Source: Oasisia sp. SBJ-2009
Taxonomy: Eukaryota; Annelida; Polychaeta; Sabellida; Siboglinidae
Length of the DNA stretch: 64,000 nt
Assembly: GCA_964017155.1 (NCBI GenBank)
Contig: OZ024867.1
Location: 14,676,000 to 14,739,999, forward strand
Direction: 5' to 3'
The notes beneath the pieces were generated by a model, which searched no databases, was not told where the DNA came from, and worked only from the letters and a program-made list of their open reading frames with translations. A program made the translations under genes and the position numbers. Below, piece by piece: positions 1 through 13,100 of this stretch (positions within the stretch are counted from its first letter, which is position 1; the number at the start of each line of letters is the position of its first letter).

Positions 1-580
1 CCTGTCACGTGTTGTAAGCATTTGGTGACTGTCCGATAGATCATCCAAATGTCTGTTGTTTCTCCGAGTTGTCGTACGACGTACGTGCTCCTTACGGTGT
101 GGGTCTAACCAGCGTGGGTCGACTGTTGTTTTTTACAGAGTATATCTTCCGTCACTTGTGATTTTTGATCAGAGGAAATTAATTTCTTTAACCTCCGACA
201 TAACGAGCGGCTACATCACATAAAGGTTTAAACATGTGTGCTACAGTTTGAACTATTGGAAAGTGCGCTCAGTGCTCACTGTACGTCGCTCCAGTTCACC
301 AAACATCAGTTGTATGACAAAGTACTTCGTAATAGACCATTGTTGATATTTGCGCAACAACAATATTCACGCATTATCTGGTTTCCAGGAAAAATCACAG
401 AGATTTAACTTAACATGTCTGCTATGGAATAACGTATAAAGCTCTGTTGTAATGTGTATTACAAGCGGACGCAGCGAAGCACAACACTGATTTATTGTTC
501 TTAGTAACGTTTTTTCCCCCTTACGTCATGTCAAACTGTCGATTCTAGTCATACATTTGGTCACAAATTCAGCATATTGC
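1..580. other. Unannotated flank; possible SINE fragment
   Basis: I see no gene here. Bases about 255-300 (CGCTCAGTGCTCACTG, then CGCTCCAGTTCACC) resemble the internal part of the SINE family found elsewhere in the window, so this may be a decayed fragment. Confidence 0.3.
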
Positions 581-1345
581 TTACTTGGTCGCTTCATGTA
601 ATTCATTCACTGTTGCAATAGTTATCACATATCCTCTAGATCGTTTCCATTTGAAAGGTTTCCAAATGTTGAAACCCGATGTCCATCGGTTATCTCGTGT
701 CCTGCTGACGTGCCCTGCCCAGGTCCACTTTCGTCTTCTGACTTGACCAATCACATCTGTGACATGTGTCTTTTCTGTTACCCAGATGACTGCTTTTCTG
801 TCTCGGTATGTGACATCTAACATACTTCTTTCCAACATTGTTAGTGCCGCTGCTAACGTCTTCTTTACCTGGCTGATGAATGCCCATGTTTCCTCTCCGA
901 ATATCACTGCGGGAAGTACGCACGAGTAGAAATATTGTCTTTTAAAACAGTTTCCAAAGTTACCCTTGAAGATTTCTTGTTGCTTTGCCAATATTGAACG
1001 GCCGGCCGTGATTCTTCTTTGAATAACCTTGTGTTTGGTTTGTCGTAGTTTTCAACGTTTTCTATCTGCGCAGTGTTTACATTATATATAGTTTTTATCA
1101 TCACCTTTCTTTACGACTTATTCATCTTCAGTCCTGATTTTGACTTTCATCAGCTAGCGACTGCAGCTTTTATAGTCAATCAAGTTGTCTATTAGAACAC
1201 ATTACCTATTTCCCGTCTCTCTTCAAAATTCTGATTTTCCAACTCAGTGTTCGGAATATGTATTGGAGTCTTGCCGTAATCAACTAGGGCGGTATTGTGT
1301 GTCCCTGTCGTACTTATCTCCTGATGTTGATCTTGTTGCTTTCTT
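581..1345 (-). pseudogene. Non-LTR retrotransposon ORF2 3' part, decayed
   Basis: On the minus strand, an open stretch from 991 to 581 reads FKRQYFYSCVLPAVIFGEET, later RRRKWTWAGHVSRTRDNRWT. This is the typical C-terminal region after the reverse transcriptase in RTE-like and related LINEs (LPAxTYGxETW; KWxWAGHxxRxxDNRWT). Further toward 1345, broken frames still show IQRRITAG and VRQGHTIPP, the counterpart of the VRQGDTISP RT segment, but with stops and shifts. The catalytic FADD box is not readable. This is the downstream half of the element whose upstream half lies at 4564-5290. It is not functional. Confidence 0.75.
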
Positions 1346-1346
1346 T

Positions 1347-4300
1347 GTGTAGGTGGACAGTCGTCGACCTGTTAGTGTAGGTGGACATCCGTCGACCTGT
1401 TAGTGTAGGTGGACAGCCGTCGACATGTTAGTGTAGGTGGACAGTCGTCGACCTGTTAGTGTAGGTGGACAGCTGTGTACCTGTTAGTGTACGTGGTCAG
1501 CCGTCGAGCTGTTAGTGTAGGTGGACAGCCGTCGACCTGTTAGTGTAGGTGGACAGTCGTCGACCTGTTAGTGTAGGTGGACAGCTGTGTACTTGTTAGT
1601 GCACGTGGTCAGCCGTCGACCTGTTAGTGTAGGTGGACAGCCTTCGACCTGTTAGTGTAGGTGGTCAGCCGTCGACCTGTTGGTGTAGGTGGTCAGCCGT
1701 CGACCTGTTGGTGTAGGTGGACAGACGTCAACTTGTTAGTGTAGGTGGACAGCCATCGACGTGTTAGTGTAGGTGGACAGCCGTCGACCTGTTGGTGTAC
1801 GTGGTCAGCCGCCGACCTGTTAGTGTAGGTGGACAGCCGTCGACCTGTTAGTGTAGGTGGACAGCCGTCGACCTGTTAGTGTAGACGGACAGCCGTCGAC
1901 CTGTTAGTGTAGGTGGATAGCCGTCGACCTGTTAGTGTAGGTGGACAGCCGTCGACCTGTTAGTGTAGGTGGACAGCCGTCGACCTGTTAGTGTAGACGG
2001 ACAGCCGTCGACCTGTTAGTGTAGGTGGATAGCCGTCGACCTGTTAGTGTAGGTGGATAGCCGTCGACCTGTTAGTGTAGGTGGACAGCTGTGTACCTGT
2101 TAGTGTAGGTGGACAGTCGTCGACCTGTTAGTGTAGGTGGACAGCTGTGTACTTGTTAGTGTACGTGGTCAGCCGTCGACCTGTTAGTGTAGGTGGACAG
2201 CCTTCGACCTGTTAGTGTAGGTGGTCAGCCGTCGACCTGTTGGTGTAGGTGGACGGACGTCAACTTGTTAGTGTAGGTGGACAGCCATCGACCTGTTAGT
2301 GTAGGTGGACAGCCGTCGACCTGTTGGTGTACGTGGTCAGCCGCCGACCTGTTAGTGTAGGTGGACAGCCGTCGACCTGTTAGTGTAGGTGGACAGCCGT
2401 CGACCTGTTAGTGTAGGTGGACAGTCGTCGACCTGTTAGTGTAGGTGGACAGCCGTCGACCTGTTAGTGTAGGTGGACAGTCGTCGACCTGTTAATGTAG
2501 GTGGACAGCTGTGTACCTGTTAGTGTACGTGGTCAGCCGTCGAGCTGTTAGTGTAGGTGGACAGCCGTCGACCTGTTAGTGTAGGTGGACAGTCGTCGAC
2601 CTGTTAGTGTAGGTGGACAGCCGTCGACCTGTTAGTGTAGGTGGACAGTCGTCGACCTGTTAATGTAGGTGGACAGCTGTGTACCTGTTAGTGTACGTGG
2701 TCAGCCGTCGAGCTGTTAGTGTAGGTGGACAGCCGTCGACCTGTTAGTGTAGGTGGACAGTCGTCGACCTGTTAGTGTAGGTGGACAGCTGTGTACTTGT
2801 TAGTGTACGTGTTCAGCCGTCGACCTGTTAGTGTAGGTGGACAGCCGTCGACCTGTTAGTGTAGGTGGACAGCCGTCGACCTGTTAGTGTAGGTGGACAG
2901 TCGTCGACCTGTTAGTGTAGGTGGACAGCCGTCGACCTGTTAGTGTAGGTGGACAGTCGTCGACCTGTTAATGTAGGTGGACAGCTGTGTACCTGTTAGT
3001 GTACGTGGTCAGCCGTCGAGCTGTTAGTGTAGGTGGACAGCCGTCGACCTGTTAGTGTAGGTGGACAGTCGTCGACCTGTTAGTGTAGGTGGACAGCCGT
3101 CGACCTGTTAGTGTAGGTGGACAGTCGTCGACCTGTTAATGTAGGTGGACAGCTGTGTACCTGTTAGTGTCCGTGGTCAGCCGTCGAGCTGTTAGTGTAG
3201 GTGGACAGCCGTCGACCTGTTAGTGTAGGTGGACAGTCGTCGACCTGTTAGTGTAGGTGGACAGCTGTGTACTTGTTAGTGTACGTGTTCAGCCGTCGAC
3301 CTGTTAGTGTAGGTGGACAGCCGTCGACCTGTTAGTGTAGGTGGACAGTCGTCGACCTGTTAGTGTAGGTGGACAGCTGTGTACTTGTTAGTGCACGTGG
3401 TCAGCCGTCGACCTGTTAGTGTAGGTGGACAGCCTTCGACTTGTTAGTGTAGGTGGTCAGCCGTCGACCTGTTGGTGTAGGTGGTCAGCCGTCGACCTGT
3501 TGGTGTAGGTGGACAGACGTCAACTTGTTAGTGTAGGTGGACAGCCATCGACGTGTTAGTGTAGGTGGACAGCCGTCGACCTGTTGGTGTACGTGGTCAG
3601 CCGCCGACCTGTTAGTGTAGGTGGACAGCCGTCGACCTGTTATTGTAGGTGGACAGCCGTCGACCTGTTAGTGTAGACGGACAGCCGTCGACCTGTTAGT
3701 GTAGGTGGATAGCCGTCGACCTGTTAGTGTAGGTGGACAGCCGTCGACCTGTTAGTGTAGGTGGACAGCCGTCGACCTGTTAGTGTAGACGGACAGCCGT
3801 CGACCTGTTAGTGTAGGTGGATAGCCGTCGACCTGTTAGTGTAGGTGGATAGCCGTCGACCTGTTAGTGTAGGTGGACAGCTGTGTACCTGTTAGTGTAG
3901 GTGGACAGTCGTCGACCTGTTAGTGTAGGTGGACAGCTGTGTACTTGTTAGTGTACGTGGTCAGCCGTCGACCTGTTAGTGTAGGTGGACAGCCGTCGAC
4001 CTGTTGGTGTAGATGGACGGACGTCAACTTGTTAGTGTAGGTGGACAGCCATCGACCTGTTAGTGTAGGTGGACAGCCGTCGACCTGTTGGTGTACGTGG
4101 TCAGCCGTCGACCTGTTAGTGTAGGTGGACAGCCTTCGACCTGTTAGTGTAGGTGGTCAGCCGTCGACCTGTTGGTGTAGGTGGACAGACGTCAACTTGT
4201 TAGTGTAGGTGGACAGCCATCGACCTGTTAGTGTAGGTGGACAGCCGTCGACCTGTTGGTGTACGTGGTCAGCCGCCGACCTGTTAGTGTAGGTGGACAG

Positions 4301-4622
4301 CCGTCGACCTGTTAGTGTAGGTGGACAGCCGTCGACCTGTTAGTGTAGGTGGACAGCCGTCGACATGTTAGTGTAGGTGGACAGCCGTCGACCTGTTAGT
4401 GTAGGTGGACAGCCGTCGACCTGTTAGTGTAGACGGACAGCCGTCGACCTGTTAGTGTAGGTGGATAGCCGTCGACCTGTTAGTGTAGGTGGACAGCCGT
4501 CGACCTGTTAGCGTAGACGGACAGCCGTCGACCTGTTAGTGTAGGTGGATAGCCGTCGACCTGTTAATGTAGGTGATCAGCCGTCGACCTGTTAGTGTAG
4601 GTGGACTGCCGTCGACCTGTTG
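1347..4622. repeat. Minisatellite, 30-bp units, about 109 copies, inside the LINE
   Basis: The unit contains GTGTAGGTGGACAGCCGTCG followed by ACCTGTTA. Variants (ACAGCTGTGTAC, GTACGTGGTCAG, GTAGACGGACAG) occur in ordered blocks, and a long block near 1560-2090 reappears near 3350-3890, which indicates internal segmental duplication. Most units hold the palindrome GTCGAC. The array sits where the middle of the RT (after the NYRPI block, before VRQGDTISP) should be. No coding role is apparent. Confidence 0.95.
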
Positions 4623-5290
4623 CAGAGCGGGATATTGTCCTGTATTGTCGGCATCCTTCAGTTGGTTTACGATGTGGATGTGGTTTATCGTTAAGTAACT
4701 GCTTCAGAATCAATGCAGCTTGCTTTTGTGGCTGGTTTTCGTCTAATGTCTTCTCTAGCCGTTTTGTTTGTACTTTCGTGAGTACTTTATAGATGTTTGA
4801 CAACATACATATCGGTCTGTAGTTCTTGATAACTTTATTATTTCCATTCGAGATGATTATCACATTCTTAGTTTTCTTCCATTCTGTGGATACTCATCTT
4901 TCTGATAAGCATTCAGTGTATAGTTTAGCAAATGTCTTCGAGATGGTGTTTTCTCCTGCTTTTAATATCTTTATATTTATGTGGTCGTTGCCTGATGCTG
5001 TGGCATTCTTCATATTCCTTAGTGTTGATTTCACCTCCCCTATTGTTTTCTCTGGTACTTCTTTCGGACCAGTGTGGTTTATCGAACTCTCGTCATTGTT
5101 ATATAGCTTGGTGCATAATTCCACTATTCGTTCTATCATCTCATCTTGGTCATATATTTTACCCTGCTTATCCAAGAGGGTAATCAGTCTGTATTGGCCT
5201 AGCGTCTAGCGTTTTTCTGACTTTCTTTAGTCTCTTTGATGCCATGATCATTTCTCGTATGGTCACATAGTTATTCGAACTGTATGCATA
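4564..5290 (-). pseudogene. Non-LTR retrotransposon ORF2, RT N-terminal part, decayed
   Basis: On the minus strand, reading from 5290 downward: a frame with ARPIQTDYPLG is shifted into LLDKQGKIYDQDEMIERIVE, then KNATASGNDHINIKILKAGE and, in another frame, NNKVIKNYRPICMLSNIYKV and LTKRLEK-type sequence. These are RT domain 0-2 motifs of RTE-like non-LTR elements (sGxDxIxxE; NYRPISLLsniYKvfTKvL). Frameshifts separate the blocks. Just past the QPQKQAA motif the sequence runs into the 30-bp array. One original element likely spanned 581-5290. Confidence 0.8.
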
Positions 5291-5884
5291 CACTTAATAC
5301 ATAAATCACTACATATCTGTCTCACAGAAATAGCAAAGAAATTCGTTAAAAACATAAATACAGACTTTAGAAATAATGACAACCACTGACTATTATACCT
5401 ATATCATTGTATATCATGTATTTCGTGTAGTTTAAAGACTTAAAAATTAAAGTATTCGTTGTTCTACTCCTTGAGGCTCACGTACATTGGCAAGTGTGAG
5501 GGTCACTCCTAATACTGGTGGACCACTCTGTTCGTCCGTTGTTTCCATAACATTCTGCCAATGGCCGCCTCTTTCCTTCTCTTCTAAACACTGGTCTTTT
5601 GATGTCCATCCTCATGCCAGCCTCACACGTCAACTACGGCCTTCCCATTTCCCTTGCACGGTGTTTTTATATCTCTGCAATCTTTGCCAGTTTATCGCTG
5701 ACATCTTTTCCACGTAAACTGCTCATTGCATCCGATTTCTCACCAAACCTCCCGTTAAGCTGCTGTATAGTCCAATTTCTGTTCTCAAATCAGCCATCTT
5801 TGTTCTTGTGATCCGTCGCACTATGTTGTTCACACAAACTTGCAGTGTGTGTTGTGGCTATTTTGCCAGTGCCATTGTATCTAG
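5291..5884. other. No recognised gene
   Basis: Short open frames at 5487-5811 show no family I recognise. The position just upstream (minus-strand sense) of the RT pieces suggests it could be further decayed retroelement sequence, but no endonuclease motif is readable. Confidence 0.4.
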
Positions 5885-6226
5885 ATACGTAGTGGCGCGT
5901 GTTCCGTTGCTAGAGCTTCGGCATCTCGCCTAAGAGAACCCGGGTTCGAATCCTGTGTTGTTGTGTGGAACCTTAGAGAAGCATGTTCACTCTACATCGC
6001 TCCAGTTCGCTCAGCTGTACAAATGAGTAGCTAGCTACAGGCAGTGTTGAATAGTTGTATGCCGGTACTCTTAGTGCATTAATTGCAACGTTGTTCGATG
6101 CTTCCCATATATGGCAAGATGGTATTCGATTGAGCAAGTGTGCCAGGGAGTAAAGAGTAAAGCGCTTTGATCACTCACGAGGATTGGATAAACTATACAA
6201 GAACGTGCTTTACTTCATCTTGTTAC
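5885..6226 (+). mobile_element. tRNA-derived SINE, copy 1
   Basis: The head resembles a tRNA gene, with a degenerate A-box near 5892 and a perfect B-box GGTTCGAATCC at 5943-5953. The body shares blocks with the copies at 43163 and 47440 (CACTCTACATCGCTCCAGTTC-type core cut to TCTACATCGCTCCAGTTC, TTAATTGCA, GGGAGTAAAG, AGTAAAGCGCTTTGA). The 3' end is TACAAGAACGTGCTTTAC. Confidence 0.8.
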
Positions 6227-8014
6227 GTAACTTTATATCACGCAGAATGGGCTTCAGGGGAGCCTGTTTCCTTGTGTCTATATTTTAAGTTAAGTGTCTG
6301 CCGTACATTATGACTACTGTGAAATTAGTTTGACTATACAGTTTGGTAGGTGTCTGTAGTTGGAGGGCGGTAAGTGATTTGTCTTGGAATGAGTCGTAGG
6401 ATGCAAAGCTCCGTATCGTCATAAACGAACATAGGTAACTTATCAACTTACAAAAGCTTGCATATTGTCCGGGTTAATCCAAAACGAGTTCCGGTCAGTA
6501 GTTCCCCAAAGGCAGTACCGTTGCTTTGCTGGCAGAATCGGAAGAAATGACGCAGTGCGACAGTTACGCCATTTCCGGTTTTCCCGTAGTTAATAGATGC
6601 ACCGCTACGCGGGGCTAGTGTTCGTTATCGATCACGTCGGGAGGGAACGAGACAGCGAGGACACTGATGTTTGAATTATTCCCACTGTTCTCTGTTTTGC
6701 TACAATTGTTATATGTATTTTGCATCTTTTTACGTCTTACACAATTGACATTTTTGGGCGTGTCTTTTTGGTATATACAGCATTTCATTTAATTTTGGAG
6801 TAAATGTCAATAAATGTTAAGGCATTTTGATACATTTTGTTTTAATTAAACATTCTAATAAATTGACTGCAAAATTAACTCACTGTCTTGTGGGACCAGG
6901 AGGTGATTTGCCGACTTTATAAAGTGCGTCGTTTCTCTCATAAGAGGGTCGAACACATTGAATTTTTAATTTACTTTCACACACAAATTTAATATTTTTG
7001 TGGGTTGCTACTTTCTTGTCTCAACGAGTAATGCACAATTAAAAAAAAATCTACATACATATATAAATACACATACAAATACACATGATATATACAAACG
7101 AAAGTACGTACATAAATACATATATAAATACTAAGCTAAGTTCTTACATACCGCAGTATCTAATCCTCGGGATTGCTCAAAGCATTTTACACTTTGCTTA
7201 AAGTTGCATTCTGACATAATTTCCCCTTTTTAACGCATTTGAGAAAAGTCAATGTACACCATGCATGACCGATATTTGCTTATTAGTATACTTCCTACCA
7301 CATGTCTCACTTTGTGGTTTTATGCGTTATTTGATCAAATATAAGTTTGCAACAAACAACGGCTCTAGAGTTTCCCAAAAGTCGATCTATTTTTACCATC
7401 GGAACTATCCGGTCAACGTAAGTAAACGATGGGGCAAACTAAAAGGCGGTTCCACATATCCACGTTAGTCGCTAGAGGCGCCACTATGCAACAATACCCT
7501 AGTTATTTAAATCATCCTCAATTAGCCATTGACCGTACAGGCGCGTAGCCAGCGATAGTTTGTATGTGGGCAACTGGACATGCCGTAAATATGGAGCGTA
7601 TCGAGCGGTGGCTTCTTTGTGAATGTGGTATGTCGTTTCCGTGCGGTCTGCCAATTGTGCTCCGCCTTTTAGTGTGGCCCTAGTGTGGTTTCCTGACAGC
7701 GCTTTTCACTGGAATTCCCTTCATCGAGGTCTAAACCAATCAGAGAATTCTAACTGGTGAGGCTCACCGGAACAATGTTTCGTCTTTTGCTGCTTTTTAT
7801 CTTAAAATGGCATATTATGTGAAAATAAGTTGATAGGTAGTTGAAGAAAACAATAGTGTATGGGGAATGCTGGTTTACTGGGAAATTGTATTTTAAACAT
7901 GGCGGAAGTCAAAATGCAACTTTAAATTCCGTGGCAGACCTGTTCAATAAGACACCATCTCAACATCTCTGGTAAAAATCTAAATCCTGCAATTAATGAG
8001 CGACGACTGCTCGT
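6227..8014. other. No recognised gene; AT-rich sequence
   Basis: I see no coding or RNA gene. Around 7050-7135 there is an AT/ACAT-rich low-complexity stretch. The ORF at 7265-7468 has no recognisable features. Confidence 0.5.
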
Positions 8015-8189
8015 ACACCTATCCACTACCTGTCTATAGCCAGGTACTCGTTTATACAGCGGAGTGAACTGGAGCAATGTAGATTGAAAAAACTTGCTCA
8101 AGGTTTTAACACCGCAGCACAGGATTCGTACCCGGGTCCTCTTAGTTGAGATACCGAAACTCTACCCCAAAGCCATGCACTGCGCTCTG

Positions 8190-8190
<1 letters not shown>
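8015..8190 (-). mobile_element. tRNA-derived SINE, copy 2 (minus strand)
   Basis: This is the reverse complement of the SINE family. It reads CAGCACAGGATTCGTACCCG (complement of the B-box region), TACCCCAAAGCCATGCACTG (complement of the A-box head) and GCAATGTAGATTGAAAAAAC (complement of the core). The tRNA-like head ends at about 8190, where the ATAC microsatellite starts. The 3' part near 8015 is truncated. Confidence 0.7.
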
Positions 8191-8682
<492 letters not shown>

Positions 8683-8685
<3 letters not shown>

Positions 8686-9934
8686 GAACTTCTAGGAACA
8701 ATCGTTCTTATTCTCATCCAATCTATCCTGGTTTTATTGCACCAACCTGTCAAACCATGATGATTTTCCGTCTTTTTTTCCAATGTGTCCTACGTTATCC
8801 GCCACCTTGTCGTACAAAATATACGTGGATATATTTCAAAATAATAATTAATAAATGAAAAATGCGCATAATGCAAGCTGATATCATGGTTATGAAGTAT
8901 GTAGAACTGATTCAGGTTCAGATTATTTTTAATATGAGATTTTTGTTTTGTAAATTGTGAGCTTGTTTTGAAGATGCAGAAAAATGAGTCACATGTACTT
9001 GTTGTATGTGCCGTGTTAAGTCTGGAATAAAGTTACTGAATTGAAATGAATCTCCTTGGCCTCCCAACAAATAGTGGCGCCTGTACACGGACAGGTAATG
9101 CAACTGAAAGGTATTGCGTACAAAACTATCCGTCTGAGGGCGCGTCATGCAAAATAATTTCATTTTTGGCGGGCTGATTCTGAATGAGTTATGTGTGAAA
9201 GTTAATTTTATTGCTGTTGGCTAGTGTTCTGCAACAATTGTTGATGAAATCTAGTACGTATATGCATTATCTTGTTGTATATTTCATAAGTTCACATTTA
9301 CACCGTTTGAAAATATCCTATTTCTTTACCTTCCCCATTATCGCTCGGAGTCTTGCAAATGAAGTTGAGTTATCACTTCACCCACTCCCAGTCCCCAGGG
9401 ACAGGGTTAGGTCTGATTTGACGAGTTAGGGTGCGCCTATATACCAGGGTTGGGTTCAAATACGTGTTTGTAATTGTATTTGAATACAGATATTTTGTGT
9501 ATTTGTAATTGAATTAAAAATCACAAAAGGGCAAGTTTGTATAAATTTGATATTTGGTCTGTATTTGAAAAGTATTTGCAAATTTTATACACATAACATT
9601 ACCAACAAAATGTAAAGCATTGCCTGGCATAAACTGGCTCAGGAGTTGAGACAGAATATTGTTCACACCTGGTCAAGAGTAGGCAGGCACCACTGAGAAA
9701 ATTGGCCTAAGTGAAGCTGGTAAAACATTAGCATCAATGAATGAATGGGAAGCCACATCTACACTTATCTATACTGTAAAATGTGTTTGCTTTGTGAAAG
9801 GTTCTGCAGTGTCAGTGTTGCATGAAACATAAAGTTATAACACGCATGCTCAGAAACAACACACATATGTATATGTAATTATTATGTTTCATCCCACAAC
9901 AGGTTTCAAAGTGAACTATTGACCTTTGACACAC
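8683..9934. other. Intergenic / 5' flank of the SBNO-like gene
   Basis: I find no gene and no clear core promoter. Bases about 9430-9600 contain irregular repeats of GTATTTG-type sequence. The 5' UTR and transcription start of the SBNO-like gene should lie here or further upstream, but nothing in the sequence fixes them. Confidence 0.4.
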
Positions 9935-10128
9935 ATGGATCCTGGATTCTACGCCCGGGTAGCTGCGAGTCCCCACCCCCTGCTCACAGACATAGCAGTA
10001 GCCAATCAAGTGGCCCCTACTGTCATTGCCCCGATTGTAATAACACCACAGACGACACCAGATGTCGCCACTGCTGACCAGCAGGAGATTGGCCGAATGG
10101 CAGAGGAAGGGCTGGAGGAGACCGTGAG
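9935..10128 (+). CDS. SBNO-like exon 1 (first coding exon, residues 1-64)
   Basis: ATG at 9935 has an in-frame TGA just upstream (9920-9922), which supports it as the start unless another exon is spliced in after that stop. The +4 base is G but the -3 base is C, so the start context is modest. The exon encodes a low-complexity Pro/Ala/Thr/Val region ending in an acidic stretch (EEGLEET). The donor GTGAG|GTCAGA leaves phase 2, which exon 2 completes exactly. The N-terminus is far shorter than that of human SBNO1, so further 5' exons outside or upstream remain possible. Confidence 0.6.
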
Positions 10129-13100
10129 GTCAGACTGACCTCATTCTAATTGTGACCTCATTCTAATTGTGACCTCATTCTAATTGTGACCTCGTTCTAA
10201 TTGTGACCTCGTTCTCATTGTGACCTCGTTCTCATTGTGACCTCAGTCTCATTGTGACCTCATTCTAATTGGTGGCCATTTGCTGAGTAAGAACTAGTCC
10301 AAATGTGTTTTTTATAATGAAAGTGTGTAACATTTGCTGCATATTCTATTTGATCATATTTTATCATATACATTAATTCTGTGCAATGGCAAGATGATTA
10401 GTAATGTTAAGATATTTAGAACGGACATGATTGGAATGACAGATAATTTAAAATGACATTGCAATAATGGAAAGGGACACACTTATTGATAATTTGATGA
10501 TTGGTAATTTGTTTTGTTAAGGTACACAGACATAAATGCATTGACTTATTGTGTATTTGTTCATCAGTGCATAATACCTATGTTGTCGTGTTTACCTTTC
10601 AGTGATGAAGTTTTCTCCTCATACAAACATAGGAACATTCTTCCTGGTTGTCGCCCTCATCCAGGGGAAATTGTTGAACCTGGATCACTGAGTGTAAGTA
10701 CCAGATGAAATGAGACCCAAACTAGAATGATGCATCAGTCATTGTAAGTATTGGCTGATAGTATTGAGTTTTGAATGTTGGATCATTCAGTGTAATTATG
10801 GGATCTTATTATTCTCTGTTGAATGTTGGAGTACTCTGTGCATGTACTGGATGATAGTATCCTAGATTGAAACCTAGATCAATACTGATGGTAGTATCCA
10901 ATATTGAAATGCTGGTTACGGGATCAGTCGTGTAAATACAGATGATAGTATATGATGGTGAAACCGTGATCATTCAGTGTAAGTGGTAAATATTAGTAGT
11001 TTAAATCCCAAACAAACACGTCTGTCATGGATGGTAGTATCCAATGTGAAACCCTGGATCAATGAGCATAAATAATGATGAAAATATCCAGGGATTATCA
11101 CTCAGTGTAAATCTCACCTGTATAAAATGTACTATTATTTTGCTGCGAAATAAGGCCAGTCCAATCGTACGGAACGAGTAGTTTTAGAGCTTGGACTAGT
11201 AATTTTAGAAGAGCAGTCCAGTCGGACTCGATATAATGACATGCAAATGGCAGCCGGACTACCAGTGCCAGCTAGCTAAAGCTATCGTGCACCATACAAT
11301 TATTTTGTTTGGAAAACAGTTTGGAAAAATAAATCAACTTCCTATCTGTGCAGGCGCTCACCCTGCCCCCAGCCAACTACCCCATTGAAGACAGTTTGCC
11401 ACAGGATGTGATCATCTCAGGCCGCCTCAGTAGTCTACAGTTGGAGGGGATACTGTATGCAGTAAGTATAGAGACAGGAGGGATTCTGTATGCAGTAAGT
11501 ATAGACACAGGAGGGATACTGTATGCAGTAAGTATAGACACGGGAGGGATACTGTATGCAGTAAGTATAGACACGGGAGGGATACTGTATGCAGTAAGTA
11601 TAGACACAGGAGGGATACTGTATGCAGTAAGTATAGACACAGGAGGGATACTGTATGCAGTAAGTATAGACACGGGAGGGATACTGTATGCAGTACGTAT
11701 AGACACAGGAGGGATACTGTATGCAGTACGTATAGACACAGGAGGGATACTGTATGCAGTAAGTATAGACACAGGAGGGATACTGTATGCAGTAAGTATA
11801 GACACAGGAGGGATACTGTATGCAGTAAGTATACACACAGGAGGGATACTGTATGCAGTAAGTATAGACACGGCAGGGATACTGTATGCAGTAAGTATAG
11901 ACACAGGAGGGATACTGTATGCAGTAAGTATACACACAGGAGGGATACTGTATGCAGTAAGTATAGACACGGCAGAGATACTGTATGCAGTAAGTATAGA
12001 CACGGGAGGGATACTGTATGCAGTAAGTATAGACACAGGAGGGATACTGTATGCAGTAAGTATAGACACAGGAGGGATACTGTATGCAGTAAGTATAGAC
12101 ACAGGAGGGATACTGTATGCAGTAAGTATAGACACGGGAGGGATACTGTATGCAGTACGTATAGACACAGGAGGGATACTGTATGCAGTAAGTATATACA
12201 CAGGAGGGATACTGTATGCAGTAAGTATACACACAGGAGGGATACTGTATGCAGTAAGTATAGACACAGGAGGGATACTGTATGCAGTAAGTATAGACAC
12301 AGGAGGGATACTGTATGCAGTAAGTATAGACACAGGAGGGATAGTGTATGCAGTAAGTATAGACACAGGAGGGATACTGTATGCAGTAAGTATAGATACA
12401 GGAGGGATACTGTATGCAGTAAGTATAGACACAGGAGGGATACTGTATGCAGTAAGTATAGACACAGGAGGGATACTGTATGCAGTAAGTATAGACACGG
12501 GAGGGATACTGTATGCAGTAAGTATAGACACGGGAGGGATAGTGTATGCAGTAAGTATAGACACAGGAGGGAGACTATATGCAGTAAGTATAGACACAGG
12601 AGGGATAGTGTATGCAGTAAGTATAGACACAGGAGGGATACTGTATGCAGTAAGTATACACACAGGAGGGATACTGTATGCAGTAAGTATAGACACAGGA
12701 GGGATAGTGTATGCAGTAAGTATAGACACAGGAGGGATACTGTATGCAGTAAGTATAGACACAGGAGGGATAGTGTATGCAGTAAGTATAGACACAGGAG
12801 GGATACTGTATGCAGTAAGTATAGACACAGGAGGGATAGTGTATGCAGTAAGTATACACACAGGAGGGATACTGTATGCAGTAAGTATAGACACAGGAGG
12901 GATACTGTATGCAGTAAGTATAGACATGGGAGGGATACTGTATGCAGTAAGTATACACACAGGAGGGATACTGTATGCAGTAAGTATAGACACAGGAGGG
13001 ATACTGTATGCAGTAAGTATAGACATGGGAGGGATACTGTATGCAGTAAGTATAGACACGGGAGGGATACTGTATGCAGTAAGTAGACACTGGAGGGATA

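Noticed and set aside
1347..4622. CRISPR array
   Set aside because: Units are contiguous without unique spacers, there are no cas genes, and the context is an animal genome with LINE/SINE sequence.
5487..5811. Small ORFs near the LINE as independent genes
   Set aside because: No recognisable motif, overlapping frames and position next to a decayed retroelement.
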